DNA of 64,000 nt from Eutreptiella sp. 'Long Island Sound 2002'. Lineage: Eukaryota; Euglenozoa; Euglenophyceae; Eutreptiales; Eutreptiaceae. The DNA is taken from assembly GCA_964036045.1 (NCBI GenBank), contig OZ038379.1:16909317-16973316 (forward strand), given 5' to 3'. Shown here piece after piece: positions 1-9,818 of this stretch. The first letter of the stretch is position 1. Each line of letters starts with the position of its first letter. The translations under genes and the position numbers were made by a program. The notes beneath the pieces were generated by a model. The model worked only from the letters and a program-made list of their open reading frames with translations. It was not told the origin of the DNA and did not search any database.

Positions 1-89
1 AGGCTGATTGGAAGGCTGGACGAAGGATTCCAAAAATACTCCCTACTGGCATCCCAAGCGGCAAAGCATTCCAGGAGACTACACCCTGG

Positions 90-1502
90 GTGAAGCCTGC
101 TATCACAGGACCAGTACAGCACGAGCCACGAACGGGAGGTATTGCTGGAGTCTATGGAAGCGGGGGCCAGTCATGGGTTGACCCCACAGCGGAGTCCGTG
201 ATACAACAGATGGCAGCAGTTCCAAGATGGGATGGCGAGCCGGACACGTTGGACGAGTGGGAAGAACGGTATGATCGATGGCGAGTGGGATATGGCAGAC
301 GATTCGATGAGGAGGAACAAATGAATTTGTTGCTGACAGCCGTTGTTAATGAGAAAACTCGCGAAAGACATGCGAAGAATCGCCATCGTCAACGTATGAC
401 CTTTGCGGAGTTATACCGCGACATCACGGGCCGCAAAATCCGGAATTTACATGAACCGGGAGCTCGATTCCGCAAGAGGAAGATTCCATCAGAAATTATT
501 ACCAGTGCGTCCTGGGCTGATTTCATGGCGGACTGGTCTGAAGAAGGTGCTGAGGTGACTGATGGCATGAACTATCGACAAGCAACTGAAGCGCTGGTGG
601 TCCTGATGCGGGTACACATGGAGGAGTGCCCCGACGACACGACGATAACAAGGGCTTACCGTCTGATATGGAAACAGCAATCTGAGTATGGCAATGAATA
701 CAGCTACTTGGAGCTGTATCTATTGGTGATGAAGATGCTGCTGCAGGACGAATATGCCAAAACCTCAGAGAGATTCATGATGGAAGCGCATGGGGCTGAA
801 GTCCATATCCGGTCTATGCAGACTTATCGGGGAGATCATCACAGGGGCCGAGAAGCACATCGCAGTGGGTCCCGATCTCCACATCGACCATGGGGTGCGA
901 GATCGGGCGGAGATGGTCTGCAACAGGACCGACGATCTGATTCCAGAAGGAATGAACGACCACATTCACGCGAACGCCCGTATGACAAAGACCCACACCG
1001 GTCCAGGTCCAACGAGAGGGATAAGGGTCATCAACGCTCTGGATCCAGAGACTCTCATAAATCGCACCAGTCTCACAGGACTGCCAGATCGGACGAGAAG
1101 CGCAAGGCATTGGACAAAGTTCCCTTTGACCCCAACACCAAGTGCTTCAATTGTGGGCATACAGGACATAGGGCTGTGGAATGTCCCCTGTATAATCCGC
1201 GAAGAGATGGCCGTCGTGATAAGGATCGCCCACGGACGCCTGATCAGTCCCGACCACATAATGGTGCACAACGTCCCAGGACACCGGAGCGAACCCAAAC
1301 GCCTCAGCGACGGAGGACACCGGAACGGCAGAAGACCCCAGAGCGCAGGACGACGCCGGACAGGCCCAGGACGCCAGACAAACGACGTTCGGGATCTAAC
1401 GACAGTCGGCGGTCGCGCTCCGTGGACAAGAATCAGTGCAAGGCATGTGGCAAGTACGGGCATTGGCAAGACAAGTGTCCCAATACTGTCACCAACAAGT
1501 AG
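90..1502 (+). CDS. gag: Element 1 Gag with two CCHC zinc knuckles
   Basis: This is a 470-residue structural protein expected to build the cytoplasmic virus-like particle and package element RNA. The N-terminal half is a capsid-like helical region. From about residue 245 it becomes a basic Arg/Ser/His-rich stretch resembling an SR domain. Two zinc knuckles follow, CFNCGHTGHRAVEC near residue 352 and CKACGKYGHWQDKC near residue 450, separated by a run of short R-T-P-[ED]-R-type repeats. Two knuckles spaced by about 85 residues of repeats is unusual. The ORF ends at TAG (1500-1502) and the pol frame continues with no change of register. The ATG at 90 is the first in frame in the window, so an earlier start to the left is possible. 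Confidence 0.85.
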   Translation: MKPAITGPVQHEPRTGGIAGVYGSGGQSWVDPTAESVIQQMAAVPRWDGEPDTLDEWEERYDRWRVGYGRRFDEEEQMNLLLTAVVNEKTRERHAKNRHRQRMTFAELYRDITGRKIRNLHEPGARFRKRKIPSEIITSASWADFMADWSEEGAEVTDGMNYRQATEALVVLMRVHMEECPDDTTITRAYRLIWKQQSEYGNEYSYLELYLLVMKMLLQDEYAKTSERFMMEAHGAEVHIRSMQTYRGDHHRGREAHRSGSRSPHRPWGARSGGDGLQQDRRSDSRRNERPHSRERPYDKDPHRSRSNERDKGHQRSGSRDSHKSHQSHRTARSDEKRKALDKVPFDPNTKCFNCGHTGHRAVECPLYNPRRDGRRDKDRPRTPDQSRPHNGAQRPRTPERTQTPQRRRTPERQKTPERRTTPDRPRTPDKRRSGSNDSRRSRSVDKNQCKACGKYGHWQDKCPNTVTNK

Positions 1503-1559
1503 GGTTCTGGCAGGTTGCCCAAAGCGAACCGCAGACACCAGTATTTATTGGGTCTGCGG
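1500..1559 (+). promoter_or_regulatory. Amber codon and downstream hairpin, putative gag-pol readthrough signal
   Basis: TAG at 1500-1502 is followed by GGT and then by open pol frame, both ORFs starting at positions divisible by 3. At 1529-1559 an eight-pair stem (CCGCAGAC with GTCTGCGG) is extended by two G-C pairs past a bulged A and closed by a ten-base AU-rich loop. Stop-codon readthrough promoted by a structure behind UAG-G is the known gammaretroviral way of making Gag-Pol; its use here is an inference. Confidence 0.6.
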
Positions 1560-4500
1560 GAAGCAAGACGCGCCCGGGGGCCGTGCCAGGCCACAGCCAG
1601 TCGGAAGGCAAGGACGGTCAGAATTCTGCATGTTGATGCTAATAAGATCCTCCGACATCAGCAAGTCTTTGCCGCTGATCTGTGCAGTATAGATATGCGC
1701 GATATTCAAGACGAGGTTTTGAAATCACCGCGCAAGCTTAGAGCCAAATCGGCCAAGGACTGTCGAGAGCTCACCACACAGACCAAATTGCAGTTTGCAG
1801 ATGCGCTGGCATTGCCAGACGTTTGGATTACTGCCCTTGCTGACACGGGCTGTGAAGTTATGGGTGTTATAGGCATGGAGATGCTGAAGCAACATGTGAC
1901 AGCACTCCAACCAGCGCCTATACCAGTTGTGTTGTTGACTGCTGGCAAAACAGCATTGCCTGGCGGCAGTCAAGGAGTGTTGGTTAACCTGAGTTTACCC
2001 GTTTTTACTCCTGAGGGCACTAAAATTTTCAAGTGCCAGCAAGTTTTTTTACACGTTGCTGCTGTTGGGCCACGGCTGATTTTGGGGTATCCATTTTTGT
2101 TGTCATACGGGTTGGCGGTTGTACCAGGACAGGAGGCATTGGTACAGGTCAAGGGCTGCTTTCGTGGGTTGCGTACCCCTCGTTACCAACATGGTAAAAC
2201 CCAGTCTGTACATACACCCACTGCCATGGTGCAGGTGGCCAAACCGAAGACTGCGGATCAGCAGTGTGCGGAAGCGAATCCAGTCAACGACATAACTGGT
2301 GAAGCTGCAGGTATGCCACATCCAATCCTCAACGGAAAGCCAAAGAGAGTCTCATTTGATCTCCACTTGGAGTATCAACATGCGGTCCATTGCGAGGGCC
2401 CTTGTCAGAAAATGACCTTTGTGTATACGACGTCTCTCAAGGGGACACCACAGTCTGCATGCCCTCACTGTGGGCCTTCTGCAGTTACGAATACTCCCCA
2501 GGGGACAGGTTTTCGGCGTAGGGAGGGAGTAGTCAAGCCCAATATTCTTCGCATTGTCCAGCAATTGGATTTGGAGAATGATTCGATTGATACACCCCCC
2601 CCTGAGCCAGCCACTCCCATGGGGTTGCCAGGCACCAGGAGTTTCAGTGAGCCTGAGATCAGACCAGATTTTGTAGCAGGATTGCATGTATATCCGTCCC
2701 CCCTTGTGCATGAAGCCACAGTACCTTCTTATCCTGAACCGCCCTCCCCACCTTCCTTCACAGCGCTTGTGGAGACTCATACGCGCAAAAATCCATTGAA
2801 GGTGAAATTATTAAGCGCTGTCGCCATCGTCCCGACACGGGGATCGCAAGGGGCAGCCGGATATGATTTATATGCCCCCAGAGCAATTACCATACCAGTG
2901 CAACAACAGGTGTGCATCCCTCTGGATCTGGCGTTTCAGTTGCCTGTGGGAACCTATGGCAAGATACAAGATCGATCAGGGAATGCAGTGAAACACCGAC
3001 TGAGGGTTGGGGCGGGTGTCATTGACTGCGATTTTCGGGGTAACGTAGGCGTGGTGCTCAAGAATGAGGGTCTGACGGAGTTTCAGGTGCATCCTGGCGA
3101 CAAAATAGCACAGATGACATTAGAACTTAATCTGTTGCCAAAAATTGAAGTGGTACAGGAACTGTCCCACACGCAGCGGGGGTCTGATGGATGGGGATCC
3201 ACCGATCAGCCACGGCCAATTACCAACGTCTGCAAGGAGGGGTTGAGTGTACCGCCCCCCCCTGCCCCATCCCTTCCTAAATTGCCTTCTCCCCTCCCTA
3301 ATGCCGCTGCAGACGACGTTCCCCTGATCCATCCCCATTGTCCACCTGGACCCTCATGGCATACACAGTTTATGTCTCCTTTATTTTTATATGTGCTATA
3401 TATGATTAGTACTGCCCGCAGGGCAACAACAGCAACAGCAGTACGAACAGAGACAGTGAGTAACAGTTGTAAGGAGTACACGGGCCCTGTGACGCGAGCT
3501 CGGCAGGCCCAGAAACAGTCAGTAGTAGTATCTCCGGAGTCAGAGACGTCACCAGAGACGCGACTCCAGCCCACCGCGGTTGATGTGGGTGTGGCTTTGT
3601 TGGTGTTTTGTATGCCAGCAATTGTGTCTGCGTTTATCTCAGGGGTTAGAGTCATCAGAGACCAATCCCCGCTGGTAGGGGATCGCCCCCCCATTCCAGA
3701 TCAGAAATCCCCCTCAATCATTCCCAGGGATGTTGAGAGGAGGTCGGTTGCTCCGGGTTTGCCTGTTGAGATAGCCGCCCTGTTGGACAGAGCGCTTGTG
3801 GACGCCGTCCCAGGAGGGCCAGAGACCTTGGGTCCTGGCGTAGCTGAAGTTAAGACTGTAGAGGTTCATGATGACCAGTATGGTATCACTTCGGAGGCAG
3901 AGTCGGAAGGGCCCTCCGCTCACTCTGAAGTGCGCCGCATGTGGGGTTCGGCCCGCATGTCGCCTGACAATGTTGCGTGTCACGTGGTACAGGTGGAACG
4001 GGACTGCTGTGATTTACAGCAGTTGGATCTATGGGCGGACTCGGGTGAGACCGCACAGGGTGGAGCTGACCCTGATCTGAGTTCAGTCAGAAGGAGTAGG
4101 AGAAGTAATATACCAACTGAGACAGCAGCATTGAGGCCAGTGTGGCGTAGTGCAGCTCAGCGTCAGAAAACGCAGGCACGGGAGAAAAAATTTCGCAGTA
4201 AGAGAATGAAGGGAGCAGTAGCAGTGAGACAGTGTGTAGTAGATCGCATTATGCGGTGGATCCAGACCGCTACAGTGTTTGGTCAGTGTCCACCGCTGAC
4301 AGATGCATTTGCAAGCAAATCTTTAAAACGGTTTGATCGGTTTTGGGATCGTCAGACGGATGCCTTGTTCCAGCCCTGGAACGAGGCTCATTTATGGTTA
4401 CACCCCCCCAATGAGCTGTGGGAACAATGCGTCCCTAAATTGAGATTTGATGGGGCGCGGGGTGTGGCCATTCAGCCTGTGCGCAGGGATGCAGCGTGGT

Positions 4501-7500
4501 GGTGGGACTTTGGGGAAGTTGTGCTGGACTGGATAGACATCCCCATTGGTTCCCCGCTGTTTGAGGACGCACAGGGCATGGTACACACCACAAAGTGTGA
4601 GTACAGAATTGCGTTGTTTGATGCTTTTTGTAGTGATGCGGAAGGGGAAGGATGGGGTGATCCTGAGGACGTAGTTTCTGATCCCCATACAGTGCCAGCT
4701 TACAAAAAGGGCTGGAGTTCTGAAGATTGGGACTCCCCCAGCACTGTAGCCCCCCCCTCTCCTCACAGAAGCACTTTCGACCTGCCTGCTCCACACCCCA
4801 CCCCATCTGAACTCCTGCGGCCGGATTCTGATGCTGAAACTGAATCTGACGATGACTCTCCTGATCCTCACAGGATGTGTCGCGGGATGAAGCGCAGACT
4901 ACACCGGGAGCAAGCGAAACGCGAGAAGCGTCAAGCAATGCCTCGATCTGACTCTGAGCTTGGTATGTGCGCGAATTCTTCGCCTGATTTTTCTGACAGT
5001 TCTCCCTCTCTTCCTCAAGCAGCAAACGGCATTAATTCCCTTCCCCATGATCAGTGTAATTCTGTCCGTTCTAGATTCGGACATCGGGCACGTCCACCGG
5101 GCCGCACACATGTGCAGGCAGGATGGACTGCGACGCCAGAGCGGCATATAAGGTCAGTGATACAGGCAGATGAAGATTGGTCAGGTGCTGAAAGCCTCAA
5201 GGAGACTATCATGGAGAAGTACAGTGACAGAGTTTTTCGTTCTATACCGACACATGAGGTCACCGAGGAAGCACAGGCCAAACGGGGTCCGCATGCTAAG
5301 GTCAGGTTACAGTTGAAACAAAAGCATGCAGGACCCCGAGCTGATAAACCCATCAGAGCAGTAGGACCGAAGGAAAGTGCCCTCTATGATAAAGTCATGG
5401 GTTTTAAGAAAAAAGGGATGCTTCGGAAGTGTGAGGGCGACCCACAGTGGGTTGCTAGGGCATTTTTGGTTCCGAAACCGGGTGGGAAATGGCGTTTAGT
5501 CATTGACTATCGCCATCTCAACTCTTGCCTGGAGGGCAAAAACTTCCCCCTCCCCGTCATTGAGGACCAGCTGGCCAATGAGCAGGGAAATTTTTTATAT
5601 TCGCTCATTGATTTGGAAGACGGCTTCCATCAAATGCACCTTGAGGAGGACAGCAAACACCTCACAGCGTTTTGCACTCCTTTTGGTGTGTTTGAATGGA
5701 ACGTCTTGCCCATGGGGGTTAAAGTGGGCCCAGCTGCTTTTCAGGAGATGGTGCAGCATGTCACGCGCAACTGCCCATCATCCAAGCCATACATAGATGA
5801 CATTATGTCCTCTAATGGCAAAGAAATTTTGGACCCCCAGAAAACCACTATAGCCCAAAAACAGGAACCAGCAATGCTGCAGAAATACTTCCAGGCGCAT
5901 GCAGAAAAGCTTTGTGCCTTGTTTGATGCGTTGGCGGAAGCCCAACTTACTGTGAAACCCGAGAAATGTCATTTATTTAAAAAACGGGTGCAGTACGTTG
6001 GGCACATTTTACAGAACGGCCAAAGATTTCCCAGCCCGGCCAAGACTGAAGCAGTACGGCAGTGGCAGCACGACACCATCACCACTGCCAAACAGCTCAA
6101 GGGATTTTTGGGGCTGGTGGGATGGTACCAAGTGTACATCCCGAAATTTGCAGAAATGGCCGCCCCCCTCATGGACGCCCTTAAGGGCAAGTATCAGTAC
6201 GCCCCCCCTGAAGCAGCAGATGAAAAGACTGATACAAATGTCCCGAAGAAACGCAAACGCATCAAATTGAGTGCCAAAGAAGCGCGCATCCATTGGAGTG
6301 ATGAGATGAAGAAAAATTTTGAGGGTTTAAAAAGCGCATTAAATGCTGCTACAGGTTTGTATCTGCCCAAACCTGGGAGGCCCTGGCGCATACGCTGTGA
6401 TGCGTCAGATTATGCTATTGGGGGTGCCTTGGAGCAGGAACAGGAAGATGGAGGGTACCATCCTGTCGCGTTTTTTAGTCGCAAGCTCCAAGGCCAGCGG
6501 GCAGGGCAGGGGGGCAGTACCAGAAACACTGGGCAGTATGCTTGGACCCCCCGGGAAAAGGAAACCTATGCGGTTGTGGCCTGTTTGCTCAAGTTCCAAT
6601 CCTGGATTGGGAGCCAGGAGGTTCTGGTGCAAACAGATCACAGCTCCATAGTGAAATGGTACAAAGAAGATCTTTGTACCATTTCAGGGCCTTTGGGTCG
6701 GCGGGGGCGTTGGCATGAATTTTTGAGTCGATTCAATCTTACGATTGAATATCGACCGGGGGATGAAAACGACGGGGCAGATGCCCTTAGTCGATGGGCC
6801 TACCCAGCCGGGGTGGCCCAGGATACAAATTTTCACGGCAGCACTGCCGATATGGAGGGCTGGGGCCAGGCTGAGAGAGCTGAGTGGGAACGGGTGAGGG
6901 CACAGTTGAAGGCGGACCATCCTGAGGCATTTCAGGACGAGCATGCCATGGTGCAGCTCTTGCAGGATGTATACCGTACTGTGGCCTCATTGCAGGATAA
7001 TTCTGGGCTCTGTGTGGCCTCTGACGGTTGTGAGTTTGCGTCTCAGGAGGCTTTGTTTTGCCATGTTTTTGACTGTTCTCAGGATCAGGCTGAGTGCCCT
7101 GTGCCACAGTCTGATCTTCATCAGGAGGAGGCAATGTGCCTTCCCAGACACATACGACGTCACCTCAGAACCGTACAGAACAGTGAAACCTTGCTTCAAG
7201 GCTTCACTGAGATGAGCTGGCACATGCCAGGGCTACAGACATACGTTCAGAATATCAAATCAGTGAAAGTGCCGCCAGCCATTAAGGTTCTCAGTGAAGA
7301 TTGGGAGCCTCATTATGAGAATGATCCTCTTATAGCGCCGCACTGGGAGGTGTTGACAAGGGAGAAAGTCGTTTCCATCAGGGATAAGGAGTATGTGTTA
7401 TACCAGGGAAAAATCCGAGTGGGTGGACGCATTTATGTGCCTGTGGCCCTCACCAAGCAGGTCGTCGAGGCACAGCACAGTTATGCGCATCCTGGAACCG

Positions 7501-8891
7501 GCAAGACACACGAGATGTTCCGGCGTCGCTATCAGGCAGGCATTAAAGATAGTGATTTGACCGAGATCATTTCTCAGGTGGTGGGGTCTTGCCCGGTGTG
7601 CCAGACAGTGAAGGCACGGAAGGGAGTGCAGCCACAGAGCTGTCACTCGTACCCCATCCCTGAATATCCCTTTGCCAGTGTGGCCATGGACTTCTGTGAT
7701 ATGGGGTCACACTCGGTGGAATCCGGAGGAGTCACATATGACAACCTTTTTGTTGTTGTATGCCGACTCACTGGATATGTCATGGCAGTGCCATGTTCAA
7801 AGACCATCACAGCCCCCCAATTAGCTGAGTTATATTTGGAGCGGGTAGTGGGTGTTATGGGACTCCCGCACGAAATTTTTTCGGACCACGACCACATTAT
7901 CACCAAGGAATTTTTCACTACCCTTTGTGAATTAAGTGGTGTCCAACAAAAGCAGTCCCCGGTGTATCGCCCCCGGTCCAATGGGAGGGCAGAAAGGGCG
8001 GTACAGGTGGTACTCGACAGTTTGCGGAAATTTTTCGCCCAAACTGGAAGGAAGAATTGGGTACAGTTATTGCCACTGGCCCTGTGGACTGCCAATGACA
8101 TCCCAGGGCCAGTGTCAGGATATTCCCCCCATTTTTTGGTCTTTGGACGCCAGCCTATTGGCTTCGGCGACTGTCCCCCGGTGATTCCTGAACATGGGTC
8201 ACAGGATGCCATCCAGTTTTTTCAGAGGCTTGTTGCTGATCGCAAGTATGTCCAGCAAAAATTGCAGGACATACATGATAGAGAGTCCAGAAAATTTTTG
8301 CAACAGCACCCCCGCCATGTATATCAGGACGGTGAGAGAGTGTGGTACCAAAACCACAAGAAGAACAGCAACAAGCGGAAACTGGACAGGCTGTGGCAAG
8401 GCCCAGGTGAGGTGTTGGGGAGAGTGGGTACCAACCAGTATCTGGTTGCCACAGAAAAGGGGGAGGTGGTTTTGGATTCAATGAGGATAAAACCGTACAT
8501 TCCCCCCTCACCAGGTGAGCAGGTCCCTCTACATTATTACACAGAGCAAGAATTTTTGGTCGAAACAGACCAATATATTGTAGAAGACATACGGGGACAT
8601 AAAACATCAGGGAGAGGGAAAAACAAGGAGATACTATGGGAAGTTAAATATAGAGGCTTCCCTGAAACTGAATGGCAGCCGGCGTCTGCCTTCATGAACA
8701 ATGTGACAGACGTCTGGCTGAAATACAATCGAAAACACAATATAGACATCAGTATCAAGGATTTGAGGGTGCTGCGAGCACAGGATACTTGTCCTTGTAT
8801 GCTGCATGACACACTGTATCAGCTGTACAGGGAGGAGATGGCTGCGCGGCGCTCGTTGAAGCGTTTGGAGAGGGACTCCAGACCGGAATAG
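1503..8891 (+). CDS. pol: Element 1 Pol polyprotein: protease, dUTPase, RT, RNase H, integrase, chromodomain
   Basis: About 2460 residues in one frame, roughly twice a usual Ty3/gypsy Pol. Counting from codon 1515: aspartic protease ADTGCEVMG near 110 with LILGYPF near 188. A complete trimeric dUTPase lies at about 430-567 (GAAGYDLYA, DRSG, GVIDCDFRG, HPGDKIAQM, RGSDGWGSTD). A linker of about 650 residues carries two hydrophobic segments (nt 3370-3405 and 3583-3655) and a W-LHPP motif (nt 4300-4440). RT has VIDYRHLN near 1325 and YIDD near 1425. RNase H has CDASDYAIGG near 1625 and DALSRW near 1757. Integrase has H-H-C-C at nt 7470-7610 and catalytic D, D, E in AMDFCD, FSDHDH and GRAERAV. The chromodomain at nt 8568-8702 has WEVKYRGFPETEWQP. 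No lesion is seen. No ATG lies near the start, so translation presumably depends on readthrough of the gag UAG. Confidence 0.93.
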   Translation, partial: GSGRLPKANRRHQYLLGLREARRARGPCQATASRKARTVRILHVDANKILRHQQVFAADLCSIDMRDIQDEVLKSPRKLRAKSAKDCRELTTQTKLQFADALALPDVWITALADTGCEVMGVIGMEMLKQHVTALQPAPIPVVLLTAGKTALPGGSQGVLVNLSLPVFTPEGTKIFKCQQVFLHVAAVGPRLILGYPFLLSYGLAVVPGQEALVQVKGCFRGLRTPRYQHGKTQSVHTPTAMVQVAKPKTADQQCAEANPVNDITGEAAGMPHPILNGKPKRVSFDLHLEYQHAVHCEGPCQKMTFVYTTSLKGTPQSACPHCGPSAVTNTPQGTGFRRREGVVKPNILRIVQQLDLENDSIDTPPPEPATPMGLPGTRSFSEPEIRPDFVAGLHVYPSPLVHEATVPSYPEPPSPPSFTALVETHTRKNPLKVKLLSAVAIVPTRGSQGAAGYDLYAPRAITIPVQQQVCIPLDLAFQLPVGTYGKIQDRSGNAVKHRLRVGAGVIDCDFRGNVGVVLKNEGLTEFQVHPGDKIAQMTLELNLLPKIEVVQELSHTQRGSDGWGSTDQPRPITNVCKEGLSVPPPPAPSLPKLPSPLPNAAADDVPLIHPHCPPGPSWHTQFMSPLFLYVLYMISTARRATTATAVRTETVSNSCKEYTGPVTRARQAQKQSVVVSPESETSPETRLQPTAVDVGVALLVFCMPAIVSAFISGVRVIRDQSPLVGDRPPIPDQKSPSIIPRDVERRSVAPGLPVEIAALLDRALVDAVPGGPETLGPGVAEVKTVEVHDDQYGITSEAESEGPSAHSEVRRMWGSARMSPDNVACHVVQVERDCCDLQQLDLWADSGETAQGGADPDLSSVRRSRRSNIPTETAALRPVWRSAAQRQKTQAREKKFRSKRMKGAVAVRQCVVDRIMRWIQTATVFGQCPPLTDAFASKSLKRFDRFWDRQTDALFQPWNEAHLWLHPPNELWEQCVPKLRFDGARGVAIQPVRRDAAWWWDFGEVVLDWIDIPIGSPLFEDAQGMVHTTKCEYRIALFDAFCSDAEGEGWGDPEDVVSDPHTVPAYKKGWSSEDWDSPSTVAPPSPHRSTFDLPAPHPTPSELLRPDSDAETESDDDSPDPHRMCRGMKRRLHREQAKREKRQAMPRSDSELGMCANSSPDFSDSSPSLPQAANGINSLPHDQCNSVRSRFGHRARPPGRTHVQAGWTATPERHIRSVIQADEDWSGAESLKETIMEKYSDRVFRSIPTHEVTEEAQAKRGPHAKVRLQLKQKHAGPRADKPIRAVGPKESALYDKVMGFKKKGMLRKCEGDPQWVARAFLVPKPGGKWRLVIDYRHLNSCLEGKNFPLPVIEDQLANEQGNFLYSLIDLEDGFHQMHLEEDSKHLTAFCTPFGVFEWNVLPMGVKVGPAAFQEMVQHVTRNCPSSKPYIDDIMSSNGKEILDPQKTTIAQKQEPAMLQKYFQAHAEKLCALFDALAEAQLTVKPEKCHLFKKRVQYVGHILQNGQRFPSPAKTEAVRQWQHDTITTAKQLKGFLGLVGWYQVYIPKFAEMAAPLMDALKGKYQYAPPEAADEKTDTNVPKKRKRIKLSAKEARIHWSDEMKKNFEGLKSALNAATGLYLPKPGRPWRIRCDASDYAIGGALEQEQEDGGYHPVAFFSRKLQGQRAGQGGSTRNTGQYAWTPREKETYAVVACLLKFQSWIGSQEVLVQTDHSSIVKWYKEDLCTISGPLGRRGRWHEFLSRFNLTIEYRPGDENDGADALSRWAYPAGVAQDTNFHGSTADMEGWGQAERAEWERVRAQLKADHPEAFQDEHAMVQLLQDVYRTVASLQDNSGLCVASDGCEFASQEALFCHVFDCSQDQAECPVPQSDLHQEEAMCLPRHIRRHLRTVQNSETLLQGFTEMSWHMPGLQTYVQNIKSVKVPPAIKVLSEDWEPHYENDPLIAPHWEVLTREKVVSIRDKEYVLYQGKIRVGGRIYVPVALTKQVVEAQHSYAHPGTGKTHEMFRRRYQAGIKDSDLTEIISQVVGSCPVCQTVKARKGVQPQSCHSYPIPEYPFASVAMDFCDMGSHSVESGGVTYDNLFVVVCRLTGYVMAVPCSKTITAPQLAELYLERVVGVMGLPHEIFSDHDHIITKEFFTTLCELSGVQQKQSPVYRPRSNGRAERAVQVVLDSLRKFFAQTGRKNWVQLLPLALWTANDIPGPVSGYSPHFLVFGRQPIGFGDCPPVIPEHGSQDAIQFFQRLVADRKYVQQKLQDIHDRESRKFLQQHPRHVYQDGERVWYQNHKKNSNKRKLDRLWQGPGEVLGRVGTNQYLVATEKGEVVLDSMRIKPYIPPSPGEQVPLHYYTEQEFLVETDQYIVEDIRGHKTSGRGKNKEILWEVKYRGFPETEWQPASAFMNNVTDVWLKYNRKHNIDISIKDLRVLRAQDTCPCMLHDTLYQLYREEMAARRSLKRLERDSRPE

Positions 8892-9818
8892 CCCCCCCCC
8901 CCCCCCTCTGCACGCGTCAGGAGTGGGGATGTGTCATATCCACGCCTTGCTGCCTTGCAGGCTTCAACAGATTCAAGATCAAGGAGTCATTTTGGAGTCA
9001 TTGAGAGGTAGGGTGCTGATTGAGAGGTACAGTGCAGGGTGGGATTCAGCTTTTGTTTGTCCGAGGTCTCCCGCCCTGTGACAGAACATTGCGCGACAGG
9101 TGTCATTAACGTTTCTATTTTTTTACCAACTGTTGGCGGGTTGGCCCTTCAAAATTTTTCGGAGGGGAAGCCATTTTACACCGTGCTTTCTCATGACTTG
9201 TCGAAGTTCGGTGTGACACCTCCGCTCTGTCTGTGTTATCCTTCCCTTGTGTTTTTGTTGTTTTTGTTTGTTGCAGGCATCACGTTCAGAATCAATTCCA
9301 GTCAGAATGAAGCGGAAACCGGAATCCCCGCAAGGAATGAAGTGGAGACCGGAATCCCAGACTGGCCAGGGTTAATTAATCAATTTTTCTGAATCGGACA
9401 GGCCTGCATTGGTGTTTGTGTTGCTGAGATTGTAGTATTTGGATACCAGGCGTTTTCAGTTCAGGATTGCTTGACTGGGACTGCTGGCATGACAGCTTTA
9501 TCATTGGTTGGCTGTGGGGCGCTGGCTTAGCCTAGGTAGGTACGACGTTGCACAGGGACAGCCATGGGCTGCCAGCCTCCACAGGACACACACAGGAGCA
9601 CCCAGCCAATCATAGATACGTCGTGCCGCAGGCCTGCAGTACTCCTGGAGTCTGTGGGATCCTTTGCTCTATTCCTTTCCTCCCCTCCACTTATTGTGCT
9701 TGGCTGCACCACGGAGTACAGGTGACGGAATGTCTGACTGCTGGATTTTTCATACAGTGGGCTGCTTCACACCCACAGGACCAGCCACTCCCCCTTGGGT
9801 CGTAGCTTAGGGAGGGAG
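8892..9818 (+). other. Element 1 3' non-coding region and polypurine tract
   Basis: No convincing ORF. The region opens with about 17 C right after the pol stop. It contains two diverged direct copies of a ~27-bp unit (GAATGAAG.GGA.ACCGGAATCCC) at 9305-9357. It ends in TAGGGAGGGAG at 9808-9818, the likely plus-strand primer, directly before TGTCATAAAATC. A second purine run followed by TGTGTCATATCC at about 8921-8943 is an alternative LTR start. Confidence 0.55.

Noticed and set aside
790-1692. 300-codon ORF overlapping gag of Element 1
   Set aside because: It lies in another frame of the Arg-rich gag region and ends in pol; its composition is a frame shadow of CGA/CGC-rich repeats.
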